Counted from the first letter of the stretch, positions 22,549 to 30,976 are shown. The stretch: DNA of 64,000 nt from UBA10677 sp045532295 (GCA_045532295.1 JAZSFP010000026.1:1-64000); one strand, 5' to 3'. Made by a program: numbers and translations. Notes: a model not told the origin generated them from the letters alone.

Positions 22549-23394
22549 CTATTTAAGACCTTGGAAAAGCAACGAGGTGATAATCATAAACGCAAAAGCG
22601 CCTATTGCTACGAGCACCCACATTATCGTCGCTTTCTTTTTCTCTTTCTTTTCCTCTTCTACAAGTCTTGCTTTCTCTCGCTCTTGCGCCTCTTTTTGTT
22701 TGTGATAGTTTTCGCTTTTAACCAAAGCGTCGTAACGCCAAAGTTGAGAATCTACGATTTTATCTCTGACCTCGATAGCATTGTTGCCCTTTCTTTGACC
22801 GTAGTATTCGATATCGGGACAAGCGAGCATTTTCTCCATCATTTCTTTTGTTTCGTTAAAGAGAGCGCGTTCTCTTAAATAATCGACTTCAGTTCCCCTT
22901 TTTCCCAACTTAGCGTTAAGCAATCTCGCCCAAGCAAGACAGCAGGTGGGATACTTTTCCGTCATCTTCGTAGCGTATTCAATCGCGTCGTCCCAAAGTT
23001 TAACTTTTGAAAGTTTATCGCACTCTGCTATTTCGGCGTAAACTTTTTCGTTTTGTGCAATCGTTTTAGCAAGAAGAGTGTACGCTCTAACGAGGTCGGG
23101 CGAGCCGTTAGCGAGGAGGTTTTGATATTCCCTACTATTAACTATATCGTTCGTGCCAAACGATAGTTCTCTTTCGCTCATAACCCCATAGTAACTTAAA
23201 AATTTAATTCGTTGAGCAGGCAAGTTATCCTCGGGCATATTATCAACGAGGGCGTAAGCGTTAGCAAAGTCCCTCTTTTTAAGGAACGCCATCGCATCCT
23301 CTATTTTTTTGTTCGATACCTTTTCGTCAATACTTTCAGCATTAGGCATAGGAATTACGATATTAAAATCCGTTTCACCAAAAATTTCTTTCAT
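22549..23394 (-). CDS. Tail-anchored TPR-like protein, function unknown
   Basis: 281 residues: repeated helical pairs resembling TPRs (about 30-190; for example KLWDDAIEYATKMTEKYPTCCLAWARLLNAKL), then a charged coiled coil (EAQEREKARLVEEEKKEKKK) and a single C-terminal membrane segment (about 255-277) with almost no residues after it, giving a tail-anchored cytosolic protein. GAGG precedes the ATG. It directly precedes gpsA. No named family is recognised; a scaffold or adaptor at the membrane is likely. Confidence 0.6.
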   Translation of the reverse strand: MKEIFGETDFNIVIPMPNAESIDEKVSNKKIEDAMAFLKKRDFANAYALVDNMPEDNLPAQRIKFLSYYGVMSERELSFGTNDIVNSREYQNLLANGSPDLVRAYTLLAKTIAQNEKVYAEIAECDKLSKVKLWDDAIEYATKMTEKYPTCCLAWARLLNAKLGKRGTEVDYLRERALFNETKEMMEKMLACPDIEYYGQRKGNNAIEVRDKIVDSQLWRYDALVKSENYHKQKEAQEREKARLVEEEKKEKKKATIMWVLVAIGAFAFMIITSLLFQGLK

Positions 23395-23476
23395 AACTTT
23401 TCCTCGTTTTCGAGCAATTTTTCTACTATCAGTATAACATTTTTATTGATTACTGTCAACAATATCTTTCTTTTGC

Positions 23477-23505
23477 TTGATTTATATTTTCAGTCGTGCT
23501 AAAAT
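23477..23505 (+). promoter_or_regulatory. Promoter of the YgjV-like gene
   Basis: TTGATT (23477-23482), 17-nt spacer, TAAAAT (23500-23505). Confidence 0.65.
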
Positions 23506-23522
23506 ATTCGCGGAGGTTTTAT

Positions 23523-24071
23523 ATGGAAGTCGTTGCTCAAATTTTAAGCGTTATAGGTATGGCGTTCAATATCGTTTCCTTTCAGCAAAAAAGTCAAAAG
23601 GGCGTTATCATTTGCCAGTTCTTCGGTAGCATACTTTTCTCGCTCAGTTATTTCTTCCTCGGAGCGTTTATCGGCGCGCTACTAAACGCAATAGTGCTCG
23701 TCCGCACCGTAGTTTTTTACCTTAAAGACAAAACTCACGCCACTTCGCCCGTTTGGTTCGTCTTGTTCATACTCTCTTACTGCGCTTGTTATCTGCTCGT
23801 GTTTACCGTTTTCGCTAAACCCGTAACGCCTCTTAACCTCATAATTGAAGTTCTGCCCGTGGTTGGTCTCGTTGCGCACTCGTACGCTTATATGAAAGAC
23901 ACCAGCGCAATGTATCGAAAAATGAGTTTCATTTGTTCGCCTTGCTGGCTCGTTTATAATATCGTAAATTTCTCAATCGGCGGTATTATTTGCGAAGTTA
24001 TAAGTATTGCGTCCATTATTATCGGCTTGTTTCGACACGATATCAAAAAACAACCTCCGCCCGAGAATTAA
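23523..24071 (+). CDS. YgjV-family inner-membrane protein
   Basis: 182 residues from the ATG at 23523 (GGAGG upstream; the longer frame starts inside the promoter). Five or six hydrophobic segments; the N-terminal ILSVIGMAFNIVSFQQKSQK and the FFGSILFSLSYFFLGAFIGALLNAI segment match the YgjV (Imp-YgjV) family found in many bacteria, function unknown. It is monocistronic. Confidence 0.75.
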   Translation: MEVVAQILSVIGMAFNIVSFQQKSQKGVIICQFFGSILFSLSYFFLGAFIGALLNAIVLVRTVVFYLKDKTHATSPVWFVLFILSYCACYLLVFTVFAKPVTPLNLIIEVLPVVGLVAHSYAYMKDTSAMYRKMSFICSPCWLVYNIVNFSIGGIICEVISIASIIIGLFRHDIKKQPPPEN

Positions 24072-24098
24072 TTTTGTTGCTAAAAAGCGTAATTTTGC

Positions 24099-24127
24099 TT
24101 GCACTCCAAAAAAATTTGCGGTATACT
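24099..24127 (+). promoter_or_regulatory. Promoter of the HPr-like gene
   Basis: TTGCAC (24099-24104), 17-nt spacer, TATACT (24122-24127). Confidence 0.65.
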
Positions 24128-24162
24128 ATGTATAAGATTTCAATTTTAGGAGGTAAATAATT

Positions 24163-24393
24163 ATGCAATCCGTAAAAATCACTCTCTCTTTGGCTGAAGG
24201 CGTTAAAAAATTCGTTAACATCGTTAACAAATATCCCTTCGACATTGACCTTCGTAGCGGCAGATTCGTCGTGGACGCGAAATCTATCCTTGGGATTTTC
24301 AGCCTTGACCTAAGTAAGCCTATCGTTTTAGAGGCATACTCGGACAACTGCGAAGAACTTCTTTCGGACCTTAAGGATTATATTGTAGACTGA
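24163..24393 (+). CDS. HPr-like protein lacking the phosphorylatable histidine
   Basis: 76 residues with AGGAGG upstream. The second half matches HPr closely: VVDAKSILGIFSLDLSKPI keeps the regulatory serine (Ser41, equivalent to HPr Ser46). The N-terminal active-site loop, normally GLHARPA with His15, reads LAEGVKKFV, so PTS phosphotransfer is impossible. Such degenerate HPr proteins resemble Crh, which acts with CcpA in catabolite regulation when Ser46 is phosphorylated; that role is an inference. Closed by a terminator. Confidence 0.8.
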   Translation: MQSVKITLSLAEGVKKFVNIVNKYPFDIDLRSGRFVVDAKSILGIFSLDLSKPIVLEAYSDNCEELLSDLKDYIVD

Positions 24394-24401
24394 TTTTTAA
24401 C

Positions 24402-24437
24402 AAAGCCCCGTCCGTTTTTGCTCGGGGCTTTATTTTT
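24402..24437 (+). terminator. Terminator of the HPr-like gene
   Basis: AAAGCCCCG (24402-24410) pairs with CGGGGCTTT (24423-24431), then ATTTTTA. Confidence 0.85.
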
Positions 24438-24457
24438 ATAACGCTGGAGAGCCGTAA

Positions 24458-25786
24458 ATGGATTTACAAAAGAACGACATCATAGAAACGGACATAACCT
24501 CGCTGGGTATTAACGGCGAGGGCGTTTGTCATTACGAAGGAAAGACCATTTTCGTTAGGGGCGCGCTCGTGGGCGAAAAGGTTAGGGCTAAGATTATTCT
24601 CGTTAAGCCCACTTTTAATATTGCTATTCTCGAAAAAATTATTACTCCTTCAAAGTATAGACTTCACGCGCCTTGCCCTATCTTTGGTAAATGCGGTGGG
24701 TGTGACCTTCAGCACCTTGATTACACGGCTCAACTAAATTACAAGCGCGACCTCGTTCGCGACACCATTAAAAAGATTGCAAAAATTGATTGCGAGGTGG
24801 AAAACACCGAATACGGCAAGCCGTACCGCTATCGAAACAAGATTTCCTTGCCCGTTCGCGAGGTGGGCGGTCAATTAAAGGTGGGGCTTTTCGCTAAAGC
24901 CTCGCATAGAGTGGTTGAGACTGACGACTGTATGTTGCAGTATTCGTGGAACAAGCGTTTAATTGAACTTTTGAAAGAGTTTATGGCGAAGAATAACCTT
25001 CGAGGCTACGACGAAGAAAAACACAGGGGCGATATTCGTCATCTCGTTGCGCGACAAGTTGAGGACAAAGTTTACATAACCTTAGTCGTTCTGCGTTATA
25101 TCGACTGCAAGGATTTTTATAAATCGCTTTGCTCTCTCTTCCCTTCCGTTACTCTTTATCAAAACCTCAATACTTCCAAAACGAACGTAATTCTTTCGGA
25201 TAAGTGGAAACTCTCAAACGGAGACGAGAACGAAGTAATTACGGACGAACTTAAATTTTCCCTTCACCCTGCCGGTTTTTACCAAGTCAACGACGAAGTG
25301 CGTCGCAAACTCTACGATTTCGTTTGTTCGCTACTTGAGGGCAGTACCGCTATCGAGGCTTATTCGGGCGCAGGCTTGCTTTCGGCTAAAATGGCGAAAA
25401 AAGCAGAAAAGGTTTACGGCATTGAAATTAACCGCGAGGCGCACGAGGCTGCAGAGCGACTTTGCAAGCGCAATAACATAGAAAACTTTACTCCCATTTT
25501 GGGCGACGTGACCGAAATTTTACCAACCGTATTAAAAAATTGCGGACCAGATACCTTTATCGTGCTTGACCCTCCACGCACGGGAATATCGGAAAAAGCC
25601 TCTCAAACGCTTGCAAACTCAGGCGTAAAAAATATCGTTTATATCTCTTGCAATCCCGCAACGCTTGCTCGCGACCTTGAACGCATTTGCTCGGGCGGAT
25701 ACGAGGTTACGAGGGTAAAACCGTACGATATGTTCCCTCAAACGACGAACGTTGAGACGGTAGTCGTGCTTAGACGCGCCGAATAA
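24458..25786 (+). CDS. rlmD: 23S rRNA (uracil-5-)-methyltransferase, RlmD/RumA family
   Basis: 442 residues: an N-terminal TRAM domain (about 1-55), an iron-sulfur motif CPIFGKCGGCDLQHL near residue 75, and a SAM-dependent methyltransferase domain with LDPPRTGISEKA and the catalytic Cys in YISCNPATLARDL. It makes 5-methyluridine in rRNA; Gram-positive members may modify both U747 and U1939 (RlmCD). The C-terminus reads FPQTTNVETVVVLRRAE; a second copy of this 3' end occurs 235 bp downstream (25965-25992), suggesting an integration scar. The 3' end of rumA-type genes is a known target for conjugative elements in streptococci. Confidence 0.92.
   Translation: MDLQKNDIIETDITSLGINGEGVCHYEGKTIFVRGALVGEKVRAKIILVKPTFNIAILEKIITPSKYRLHAPCPIFGKCGGCDLQHLDYTAQLNYKRDLVRDTIKKIAKIDCEVENTEYGKPYRYRNKISLPVREVGGQLKVGLFAKASHRVVETDDCMLQYSWNKRLIELLKEFMAKNNLRGYDEEKHRGDIRHLVARQVEDKVYITLVVLRYIDCKDFYKSLCSLFPSVTLYQNLNTSKTNVILSDKWKLSNGDENEVITDELKFSLHPAGFYQVNDEVRRKLYDFVCSLLEGSTAIEAYSGAGLLSAKMAKKAEKVYGIEINREAHEAAERLCKRNNIENFTPILGDVTEILPTVLKNCGPDTFIVLDPPRTGISEKASQTLANSGVKNIVYISCNPATLARDLERICSGGYEVTRVKPYDMFPQTTNVETVVVLRRAE
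25730..25757 (+). repeat. Copy 1 of a 28-bp direct repeat at the 3' end of rlmD
   Basis: Begins ATGTTCCCTCAAACGACG and encodes MFPQTTNVE inside rlmD. Perfectly repeated at 25965-25992. Confidence 0.85.
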
Positions 25787-25964
25787 CTGCGTAGCAGTTG
25801 AACGACTGCAATTCGGCAATACTGCGTTTACGCAAGATATTGCAAGGATTGCAGAAGTAAAAAGCAACGAAAGTTGCGACGGGGCGCGTCGTCGCGACAT
25901 AGCGTGAAACTTCGTTGGATTTCGCCCTCGGCGGGAGAGCAACATATATCTACTTGCGGAATAC
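25758..25964. other. Segment inserted between the two rlmD 3'-end repeats
   Basis: About 207 bases covering the end of the present rlmD and a non-coding stretch with local inverted repeats (GCAGTTGAACGACTGC at 25794-25809; CTGCGTTTACGCAAG at 25831) and a GC-rich GGGCGCGTCGTCGCG core at 25881. It has no plausible gene. It looks like a short mobile repeat or the remnant of an excised element. Confidence 0.55.
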
Positions 25965-25992
25965 ATGTTCCCTCAAACGACGAACGTTGAGA
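25965..25992 (+). repeat. Copy 2 of the 28-bp direct repeat (relict rlmD 3' end)
   Basis: Identical to 25730-25757; the following bases would continue in frame as SVVCLTRK and a stop, a typical RumA-type C-terminus, so this looks like the displaced original end of the gene. Confidence 0.75.
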
Positions 25993-26060
25993 GCGTCGTT
26001 TGTCTTACAAGAAAATAGCCCAAAAGCAAAAAATATTAGAATAAAAATTTAGGAGCATAA

Positions 26061-26774
26061 ATGGAAAAGATTATTACTTATGAAAACTTACGTAAATTTG
26101 CGTATTCAAACGACCAACTTATCAAACGCAATATTAAAGGTATCGTATTGTATTTTTCCGGTTTAGGTAATATGACTATACATGATACCGACCCAAGCGA
26201 AGCGCTTGAATATGCTGAAAAGGGTATTATTTTCGTCGTCCCATATTATAATCCTTGGTCTTGGATGAACAAACAAGCAGTTGCATATACGGATGAAATT
26301 ATTTCCGTCTTGTGTGAAAAATACGGATTAAGTTCTTCGGTTAAAATAGTGTCAACTGGCGACTCTATGGGAGGACTTTCCTCTCTCGTATACTGCGTTT
26401 ATGCTAAAATAACGCCGTGCGCTTGCGTTGCTAACTGTCCGGTTTGCGATCTACCGTATCACTTTACCGAAAGACCCGACCTTCCACGAACTTTATACAG
26501 CGCCTTCGGTGAATATGAGGGATCTATGCAATCGGCTATGCGTAGTTGTTCACCGTTACATTTAGTAGAAAAAATGCCGAATATCAGTTATACTATTTTC
26601 CATTGTTCAAACGACACGGCGGTAAATTTACAAAAGCATTCAAATCTCTTTGTAGAAGCAATGCAGGTTACCCACTCTATTCGTCTTATCGTCGTTCCCT
26701 TGCGTGAACATTGTAATCTTACCACGGAAGCAAGGATTGCTTACAAACAAGCAATTCTCAAAGCGCTCGAATAA
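26061..26774 (+). CDS. Alpha/beta-hydrolase-fold protein (serine-esterase/peptidase-like)
   Basis: 237 residues with AGGAG upstream. The nucleophile elbow is GDSMGG with Ser102, the acid is Asp185 (HCSNDTAV) and the base His217 (LREHCNL), forming a complete triad of the S9/dienelactone type. There is no signal peptide, so it is cytosolic; the substrate is unknown. Base use is visibly more AT-rich than rlmD and nagA nearby, and it follows the rlmD duplication, suggesting acquisition as part of a small islet with the next gene. Confidence 0.8.
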   Translation: MEKIITYENLRKFAYSNDQLIKRNIKGIVLYFSGLGNMTIHDTDPSEALEYAEKGIIFVVPYYNPWSWMNKQAVAYTDEIISVLCEKYGLSSSVKIVSTGDSMGGLSSLVYCVYAKITPCACVANCPVCDLPYHFTERPDLPRTLYSAFGEYEGSMQSAMRSCSPLHLVEKMPNISYTIFHCSNDTAVNLQKHSNLFVEAMQVTHSIRLIVVPLREHCNLTTEARIAYKQAILKALE

Positions 26775-26788
26775 AATAAGGGGGTTTT

Positions 26789-27190
26789 ATGGCACAGTAT
26801 TATAAAGCATATGAAATTAGCGAAAAATTAGAAGAACAATTAAAGGCATATAAATGGGAAAGTATAAACGACGGCGAATTCTTTCAAATTGAATTACCGG
26901 TGCTTTTATACTTTAACTATCAACGATTATGCTTGCGCATTTATCCCGTTGACGACGGTTACTATATTTTCGACGATGGCAAAACTTTTATTGAACATAA
27001 CGATACTGCGCAATATTATTACGACTTATTCGAGAAAGAAGATAAGTCTTATCATTTTGATATAGAACTAAAGAATAATCATATTTGTAAACATTATCGT
27101 TTCGATTTTAGTTTAATGGCTTCGTTAGACGAGTTTATTAGATATTTTATATTGTTAGACGAGTTTATGAGAGAAAACGACATTACATAA
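26789..27190 (+). CDS. DUF1828-like acidic protein, function unknown
   Basis: 133 residues, acidic and Tyr-rich. The central IYPVDDGYYIFDDGKTFIEHND resembles the DDG core of DUF1828-type proteins, some of which occur near toxin-antitoxin or phage genes; the match is by eye and uncertain. SD GGGGG lies upstream, 14 nt after the hydrolase gene, so the two are likely co-transcribed. Strongly AT-rich codon use. Followed by about 80 bases without a terminator. Confidence 0.5.
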   Translation: MAQYYKAYEISEKLEEQLKAYKWESINDGEFFQIELPVLLYFNYQRLCLRIYPVDDGYYIFDDGKTFIEHNDTAQYYYDLFEKEDKSYHFDIELKNNHICKHYRFDFSLMASLDEFIRYFILLDEFMRENDIT

Positions 27191-27271
27191 GTTTTTTACT
27201 GTTTTTCACGCCTAAAAACGAAAATTTTTAATAATGCAACCGCTGGTTGACAAATTGAAAGTTGAAGTTGG

Positions 27272-27300
27272 TTGATTGCAACGGCGTTTTGTTGTATAAT
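27272..27300 (+). promoter_or_regulatory. Promoter of the XRE membrane regulator
   Basis: TTGATT (27272-27277), 17-nt spacer, TATAAT (27295-27300). Upstream are repeated GTTGA words (27246, 27261, 27271) that could be operator half-sites. Confidence 0.65.
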
Positions 27301-27322
27301 TTAAGAAAAAAGGAGGCGCGTT

Positions 27323-28279
27323 ATGAAAATTGCAGACAAAATTATAACCTTAAGAAAACAAGCAGGTTTTAGCCAAGAGGAACTTGCCGATAAAATCAAC
27401 GTTTCTCGTCAAGCGGTGTCCAAGTGGGAAAGCGAGCAAGCCGTTCCTGATATTGACAAAATCGTGCTTTTAAGTGAAATCTTTGGAGTAAGTACCGATT
27501 ATCTTTTAAAAGACGACGAAGTTTCCGCTACCGAACAAAAAGAAACGATAAAGGCTTTGACGGAAAGCGAGACGAGCGACTATATCAAGGTTAAGAGAAA
27601 GTCGGCGTTTATCTCGGCTTTGGGCGTTGCGCTTTGTATTCTTTCTCCTATCGCTTTAATAGTTTTAGCAGGAGCGTCGAGCGTGGGACTTACGAGCGAA
27701 GTCTTAGCGTCGGCTATCGGCATTGCTACTATCTTCGTTTTCGTCGGTAGCGCGGTGGCTTTATTTATCTACTGCGGATATCTTTCCTCGCGTTTTACTT
27801 TCGTTGAAAACCCCTTTACCATTGCTCTCTCGCTCAAAACTCAACTCAAAGACGATAAAGCAAAATTTAAAAAGACTTATTACTTGATAAACTCTATCTC
27901 CGCTTGCGCTTGCGTTCTTTCCCCTGCTCCCATTATCTTCTCCGCTTTCTCGCTCAATTCCTTCCTCGTTACCGCAATGGTGGGCGTAACTCTTTTAATC
28001 GTAGCGCTCGCAGTATTTGGGTTCGTTTTCGTCGGCACTATTATGGGTGGATACGACCGTCTTCTCAAAGAAGGCGAATACTCAGCAGAAGGCAGTAAGC
28101 GTAACGCGCTTATGGAAAAAATAAGCAGTATTTTCTGGCTCGTCGTAGTGGGCGTTTTCCTTGCTTGGAGTTTAATCGGAGACGCTTGGGGCAAGGCTTG
28201 GATAGTTTTCCCCATCGCAGGCGTAGTTTACACTATCATTAGTATTATTTCTGAAATCATCGTTAAAAAGGACAAATAA
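27323..28279 (+). CDS. XRE-family regulator with C-terminal membrane domain
   Basis: 318 residues: a canonical HTH_3 domain (1-65; IITLRKQAGFSQEELADKIN, VSRQAVSKWES), a short charged linker, then five hydrophobic segments (about 95-305). The HTH resembles those common in Clostridia; fusion to a multi-pass membrane region suggests a membrane-tethered regulator that responds to envelope state or a ligand. The target is unknown; likely autoregulated. SD AAGGAGG. Confidence 0.85.
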   Translation: MKIADKIITLRKQAGFSQEELADKINVSRQAVSKWESEQAVPDIDKIVLLSEIFGVSTDYLLKDDEVSATEQKETIKALTESETSDYIKVKRKSAFISALGVALCILSPIALIVLAGASSVGLTSEVLASAIGIATIFVFVGSAVALFIYCGYLSSRFTFVENPFTIALSLKTQLKDDKAKFKKTYYLINSISACACVLSPAPIIFSAFSLNSFLVTAMVGVTLLIVALAVFGFVFVGTIMGGYDRLLKEGEYSAEGSKRNALMEKISSIFWLVVVGVFLAWSLIGDAWGKAWIVFPIAGVVYTIISIISEIIVKKDK

Positions 28280-28284
28280 TTTAC

Positions 28285-28313
28285 TTGCATTTTGCCCTAC
28301 GGCGTGGTATAAT
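28285..28313 (+). promoter_or_regulatory. Promoter of the DUF1292 gene
   Basis: TTGCAT (28285-28290), 17-nt spacer, TATAAT (28308-28313). Confidence 0.75.
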
Positions 28314-28346
28314 TATTATAGTAATTATGATAAAAGGAGAAAAATT

Positions 28347-28655
28347 ATGGCTGATTTTGATTTTGAAAACTACGACGACGGTATAAACGACGACGATATC
28401 GTAACCCTTCTTTCCGCCGACGGCGAAGAAATTGACTTCGTAGAAATTGCAGGCATTGCGCTTAAGGGTAACTTCTACGCAATCCTTCAACCCGTTGAAC
28501 TTCTTGAAAATATGGACGACGACGAAGCGCTCGTTTTCCGTGTTTCACGCGGAGCAGACGGCGAAGATAAGTTCGAAATTGAACTTGACGACGATATTAT
28601 CGAGGCAGTATTCGACGAATACAACCGTCTTTTAGACGAGGCTAACGAAGAATAG
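28347..28655 (+). CDS. DUF1292 (YrzB-like) acidic protein
   Basis: 102 residues, very acidic. The DUF1292 pattern is visible: DDIVTLLSADGEEIDFVEIAG, YAILQPVE and the final DDIIEAVFDEYNRLL. The family is widespread in Bacillota next to RNA-metabolism genes; the function is unknown. AAAGGAG upstream; monocistronic with its own promoter and terminator. Confidence 0.85.
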   Translation: MADFDFENYDDGINDDDIVTLLSADGEEIDFVEIAGIALKGNFYAILQPVELLENMDDDEALVFRVSRGADGEDKFEIELDDDIIEAVFDEYNRLLDEANEE

Positions 28656-28668
28656 TATCTACGGAACT

Positions 28669-28701
28669 AAAGTCACGGTCGTACTTTGTCCGTGGCTTTT
28701 A
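28669..28701 (+). terminator. Terminator of the DUF1292 gene
   Basis: AAAGTCACGG (28669-28678) and CCGTGGCTTT (28690-28699) pair with one G-T, then T/A. Confidence 0.7.
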
Positions 28702-28766
28702 AGTTAAACCCCGTTTGTACAAAAGGACACTCTTTTGTTACAAATGAAGAAAGTATTAAATAACTA

Positions 28767-28795
28767 TTGAAAAATGATTTCTTTGGGTGTATAAT
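28767..28795 (+). promoter_or_regulatory. Promoter of the amino-sugar operon
   Basis: TTGAAA (28767-28772), 17-nt spacer, TATAAT (28790-28795). Confidence 0.75.
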
Positions 28796-28841
28796 TAAAG
28801 AAACCCACGGGAAATTAAAAAATCTATGGAGGAAACAAAAA

Positions 28842-30215
28842 ATGATTAGACCTAAACTTGACCCCAACTTTTATCCTATGATAAAGGCAATGGAAGACTT
28901 CGACAAAGCGGTTAGCGAGGCTAAGGCGGAAGACAAGACTACCGTTACCATCGTAATTGAGCGTAACGGCGGATACAACTACGTATATTCTTACACTGCT
29001 TTTCGCGACGGCGTTAACGACGAAGTGAACTACCGTATGGCTGAGCGTATTGCAAAGACTATTCTTTGGGTATGCGGTGGCTACAAGATTATGGTAGCAG
29101 GTAGCAAATATATTTACGAAAACCTTAAGAAGGCTTACTCGAAAGAAGGCGCAAGAGCGTTCGACGAAGACTTTATGGCAGGCGTTTACGAGAAGTCTTT
29201 CGAGGTCGTTGAACTTAAAGAAGACGAAATCCCCGAGCAAAAGAACGCGTCCGTTAAGGTAGGCGGTTACCTCGACGGTTGCAGAATCGGTTTTGACGCC
29301 GGCGGAAGTGACAGAAAGGTTAGCGCGGTTATCGACGGCGAAGTAGTTTACAGCGAAGAAGTCGTATGGAATCCCAAAGTTACTGCTGACCCCACTTATC
29401 ACTATAACGAAATTTTGACCGCTATGAAGACCGCTGCGTCTAAGATGCCCAGAGTAGACACTATCGGCGTTTCCAGCGCAGGCGTTTACGTAGACAACAA
29501 GATTATGGTTGCGTCGCTTTTCCTCAAGGTAGACAAGTCAATCCACGGCGACTATATTAAGAATATGTATATCAATATCGCTAAAGAAATGGGCGATATT
29601 CCCCTCGAAGTTGCAAACGACGGCGACGTTACCGCGCTTGCAGGTAGTATCGACCTTAACGATAACCAAGTTCTTGGTATCGCTATGGGTACGAGCGAGG
29701 CAGTTGGTTATATCAACGCTAACGGCGGTATTAACGGCTGGCTTAGTGAACTTGCGTTCGCGCCCGTTGACTACGCTGAGACCGCTATGCAAGACGAATG
29801 GAGCGGAGACTTCGGCGTAGGCTGTAAGTATTTCTCTCAAGACGCAGTAATCAAACTTGCTGAAAACGGCGGATTTAAGTTTGAAGAGGGTCTTACCCCT
29901 GCTCAAAAACTTAAGGTTATTCAGGCTCTTATGGAAAAGGACGACGAACTTGCTCGTCAAATCTACGAGGATATCGGCGTTTACCTTGCATACACTATCC
30001 CCTTCTACGCTAAATTCTACGATATGAAACATATCCTTCTTCTCGGTAGAGTTATGGGCGGTAAGGGTGGTAATATCGTTCTTGATACTTGCCGTAAGGT
30101 TCTCGACCAAGAGTATCCCGAATTTAAGAACCTCGACATCGCTCTTCCCGACGAGAGCAGTCGTAGAGTTGGTCAGTCCATTGCTGCAGCGTCTCTTCCT
30201 GCAAGCAGAAAGTAA
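28842..30215 (+). CDS. ROK-family sugar kinase-like protein with N-terminal extension
   Basis: 457 residues from the ATG at 28842 (GGAGG upstream); the longer frame begins in the promoter. About 165 N-terminal residues of unknown fold precede a ROK/actin-like ATPase core starting IGFDAGGSDRKVSAV, with VSSAGVYVDNKI, EVANDGDVTALAG and GIAMGTSEAVGYI. The zinc-binding CxCGxxGCxE motif of classical ROK kinases is not seen. Position before nagB and nagA suggests phosphorylation of GlcNAc, glucosamine or ManNAc; a regulatory role is possible. Confidence 0.75.
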   Translation: MIRPKLDPNFYPMIKAMEDFDKAVSEAKAEDKTTVTIVIERNGGYNYVYSYTAFRDGVNDEVNYRMAERIAKTILWVCGGYKIMVAGSKYIYENLKKAYSKEGARAFDEDFMAGVYEKSFEVVELKEDEIPEQKNASVKVGGYLDGCRIGFDAGGSDRKVSAVIDGEVVYSEEVVWNPKVTADPTYHYNEILTAMKTAASKMPRVDTIGVSSAGVYVDNKIMVASLFLKVDKSIHGDYIKNMYINIAKEMGDIPLEVANDGDVTALAGSIDLNDNQVLGIAMGTSEAVGYINANGGINGWLSELAFAPVDYAETAMQDEWSGDFGVGCKYFSQDAVIKLAENGGFKFEEGLTPAQKLKVIQALMEKDDELARQIYEDIGVYLAYTIPFYAKFYDMKHILLLGRVMGGKGGNIVLDTCRKVLDQEYPEFKNLDIALPDESSRRVGQSIAAASLPASRK

Positions 30216-30229
30216 TATTGAGGTGAATT

Positions 30230-30955
30230 ATGAAAGTTATCATTACTAAAAATTACGACGAAATGAGCGCAGAGGCTTATAAGATTATGAAAGAGGTAGT
30301 TACCTCTAACCCCGAAGCAATTTTAGGTCTTGCAACGGGCTCTACCCCTATCGGTCTTTACAAGAATATGATTGAAGACTACAAAAAGGGCGCAGTTTCT
30401 TACGCTAAGATTAAGACTGTGAACCTTGACGAATACGCAGGTCTTGACTATTCGTCCGACCAAAGTTACGTTTACTTTATGCGTCACAACCTCTTCGACC
30501 ACATTGATATCGACCTTAAAAACACCAACATTGAAAACGGCAAGGCGGAAAACGCTGAAGAAGAGTGCGCTCGCTATAACGCGCTTTTAGAGACTATGCA
30601 ACAAGATATCCAAATCCTTGGCATCGGCTCAAACGGTCATATCGCTTTCAACGAACCCGGCACTCCCTTTGGTAGCGTTACGCACGTGGTGGCTTTAGCG
30701 GAAAGCACCATTAAGGACAACTCGAGAATGTTCGCAAGCATCGACGAGGTTCCCACCAAGGCTTTCACTATGGGTCTTAAAAACATTATGAACGCTAAGA
30801 AAATCGTTATTTTGGCTAACGGCGCAAACAAGGCGAAGGCTGTTTACGGTCTCGTTAAGGGCGAGGTTACCGAAACCGTTCCTGCGTCCGTTCTTCAACT
30901 CCACCCCGATTGCACGCTTATTTGCGACGAGGCGGCTGCTGAACTTATTAAATAA
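30230..30955 (+). CDS. nagB: Glucosamine-6-phosphate deaminase
   Basis: 241 residues. Motifs: LGLATGSTPIGLY (phosphate loop), TVNLDEYAGL with the catalytic Asp, LGIGSNGHIAFNEPGTPF with the His of the ring-opening dyad, and GANKAKAV. Converts glucosamine-6-phosphate to fructose-6-phosphate plus ammonia in the cytosol, feeding amino sugars from mucin, chitin or cell-wall recycling to glycolysis. It is the short form lacking the allosteric C-terminal extension of E. coli NagB. SD GAGGTG, 14 nt after the ROK gene. Confidence 0.96.
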   Translation: MKVIITKNYDEMSAEAYKIMKEVVTSNPEAILGLATGSTPIGLYKNMIEDYKKGAVSYAKIKTVNLDEYAGLDYSSDQSYVYFMRHNLFDHIDIDLKNTNIENGKAENAEEECARYNALLETMQQDIQILGIGSNGHIAFNEPGTPFGSVTHVVALAESTIKDNSRMFASIDEVPTKAFTMGLKNIMNAKKIVILANGANKAKAVYGLVKGEVTETVPASVLQLHPDCTLICDEAAAELIK

Positions 30956-30976
30956 CTCGCAAAAGGAGTTTGACAA

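Noticed and set aside
22537..22549. GTG start of gpsA at 22549
   Set aside because: It overlaps the SD of the ATG at 22537, which gives the normal GpsA N-terminus.
25619..25966. 115-codon antisense frame across the rlmD 3' repeat region
   Set aside because: Runs through both rlmD coding sequence and non-coding insert with no SD or protein pattern.
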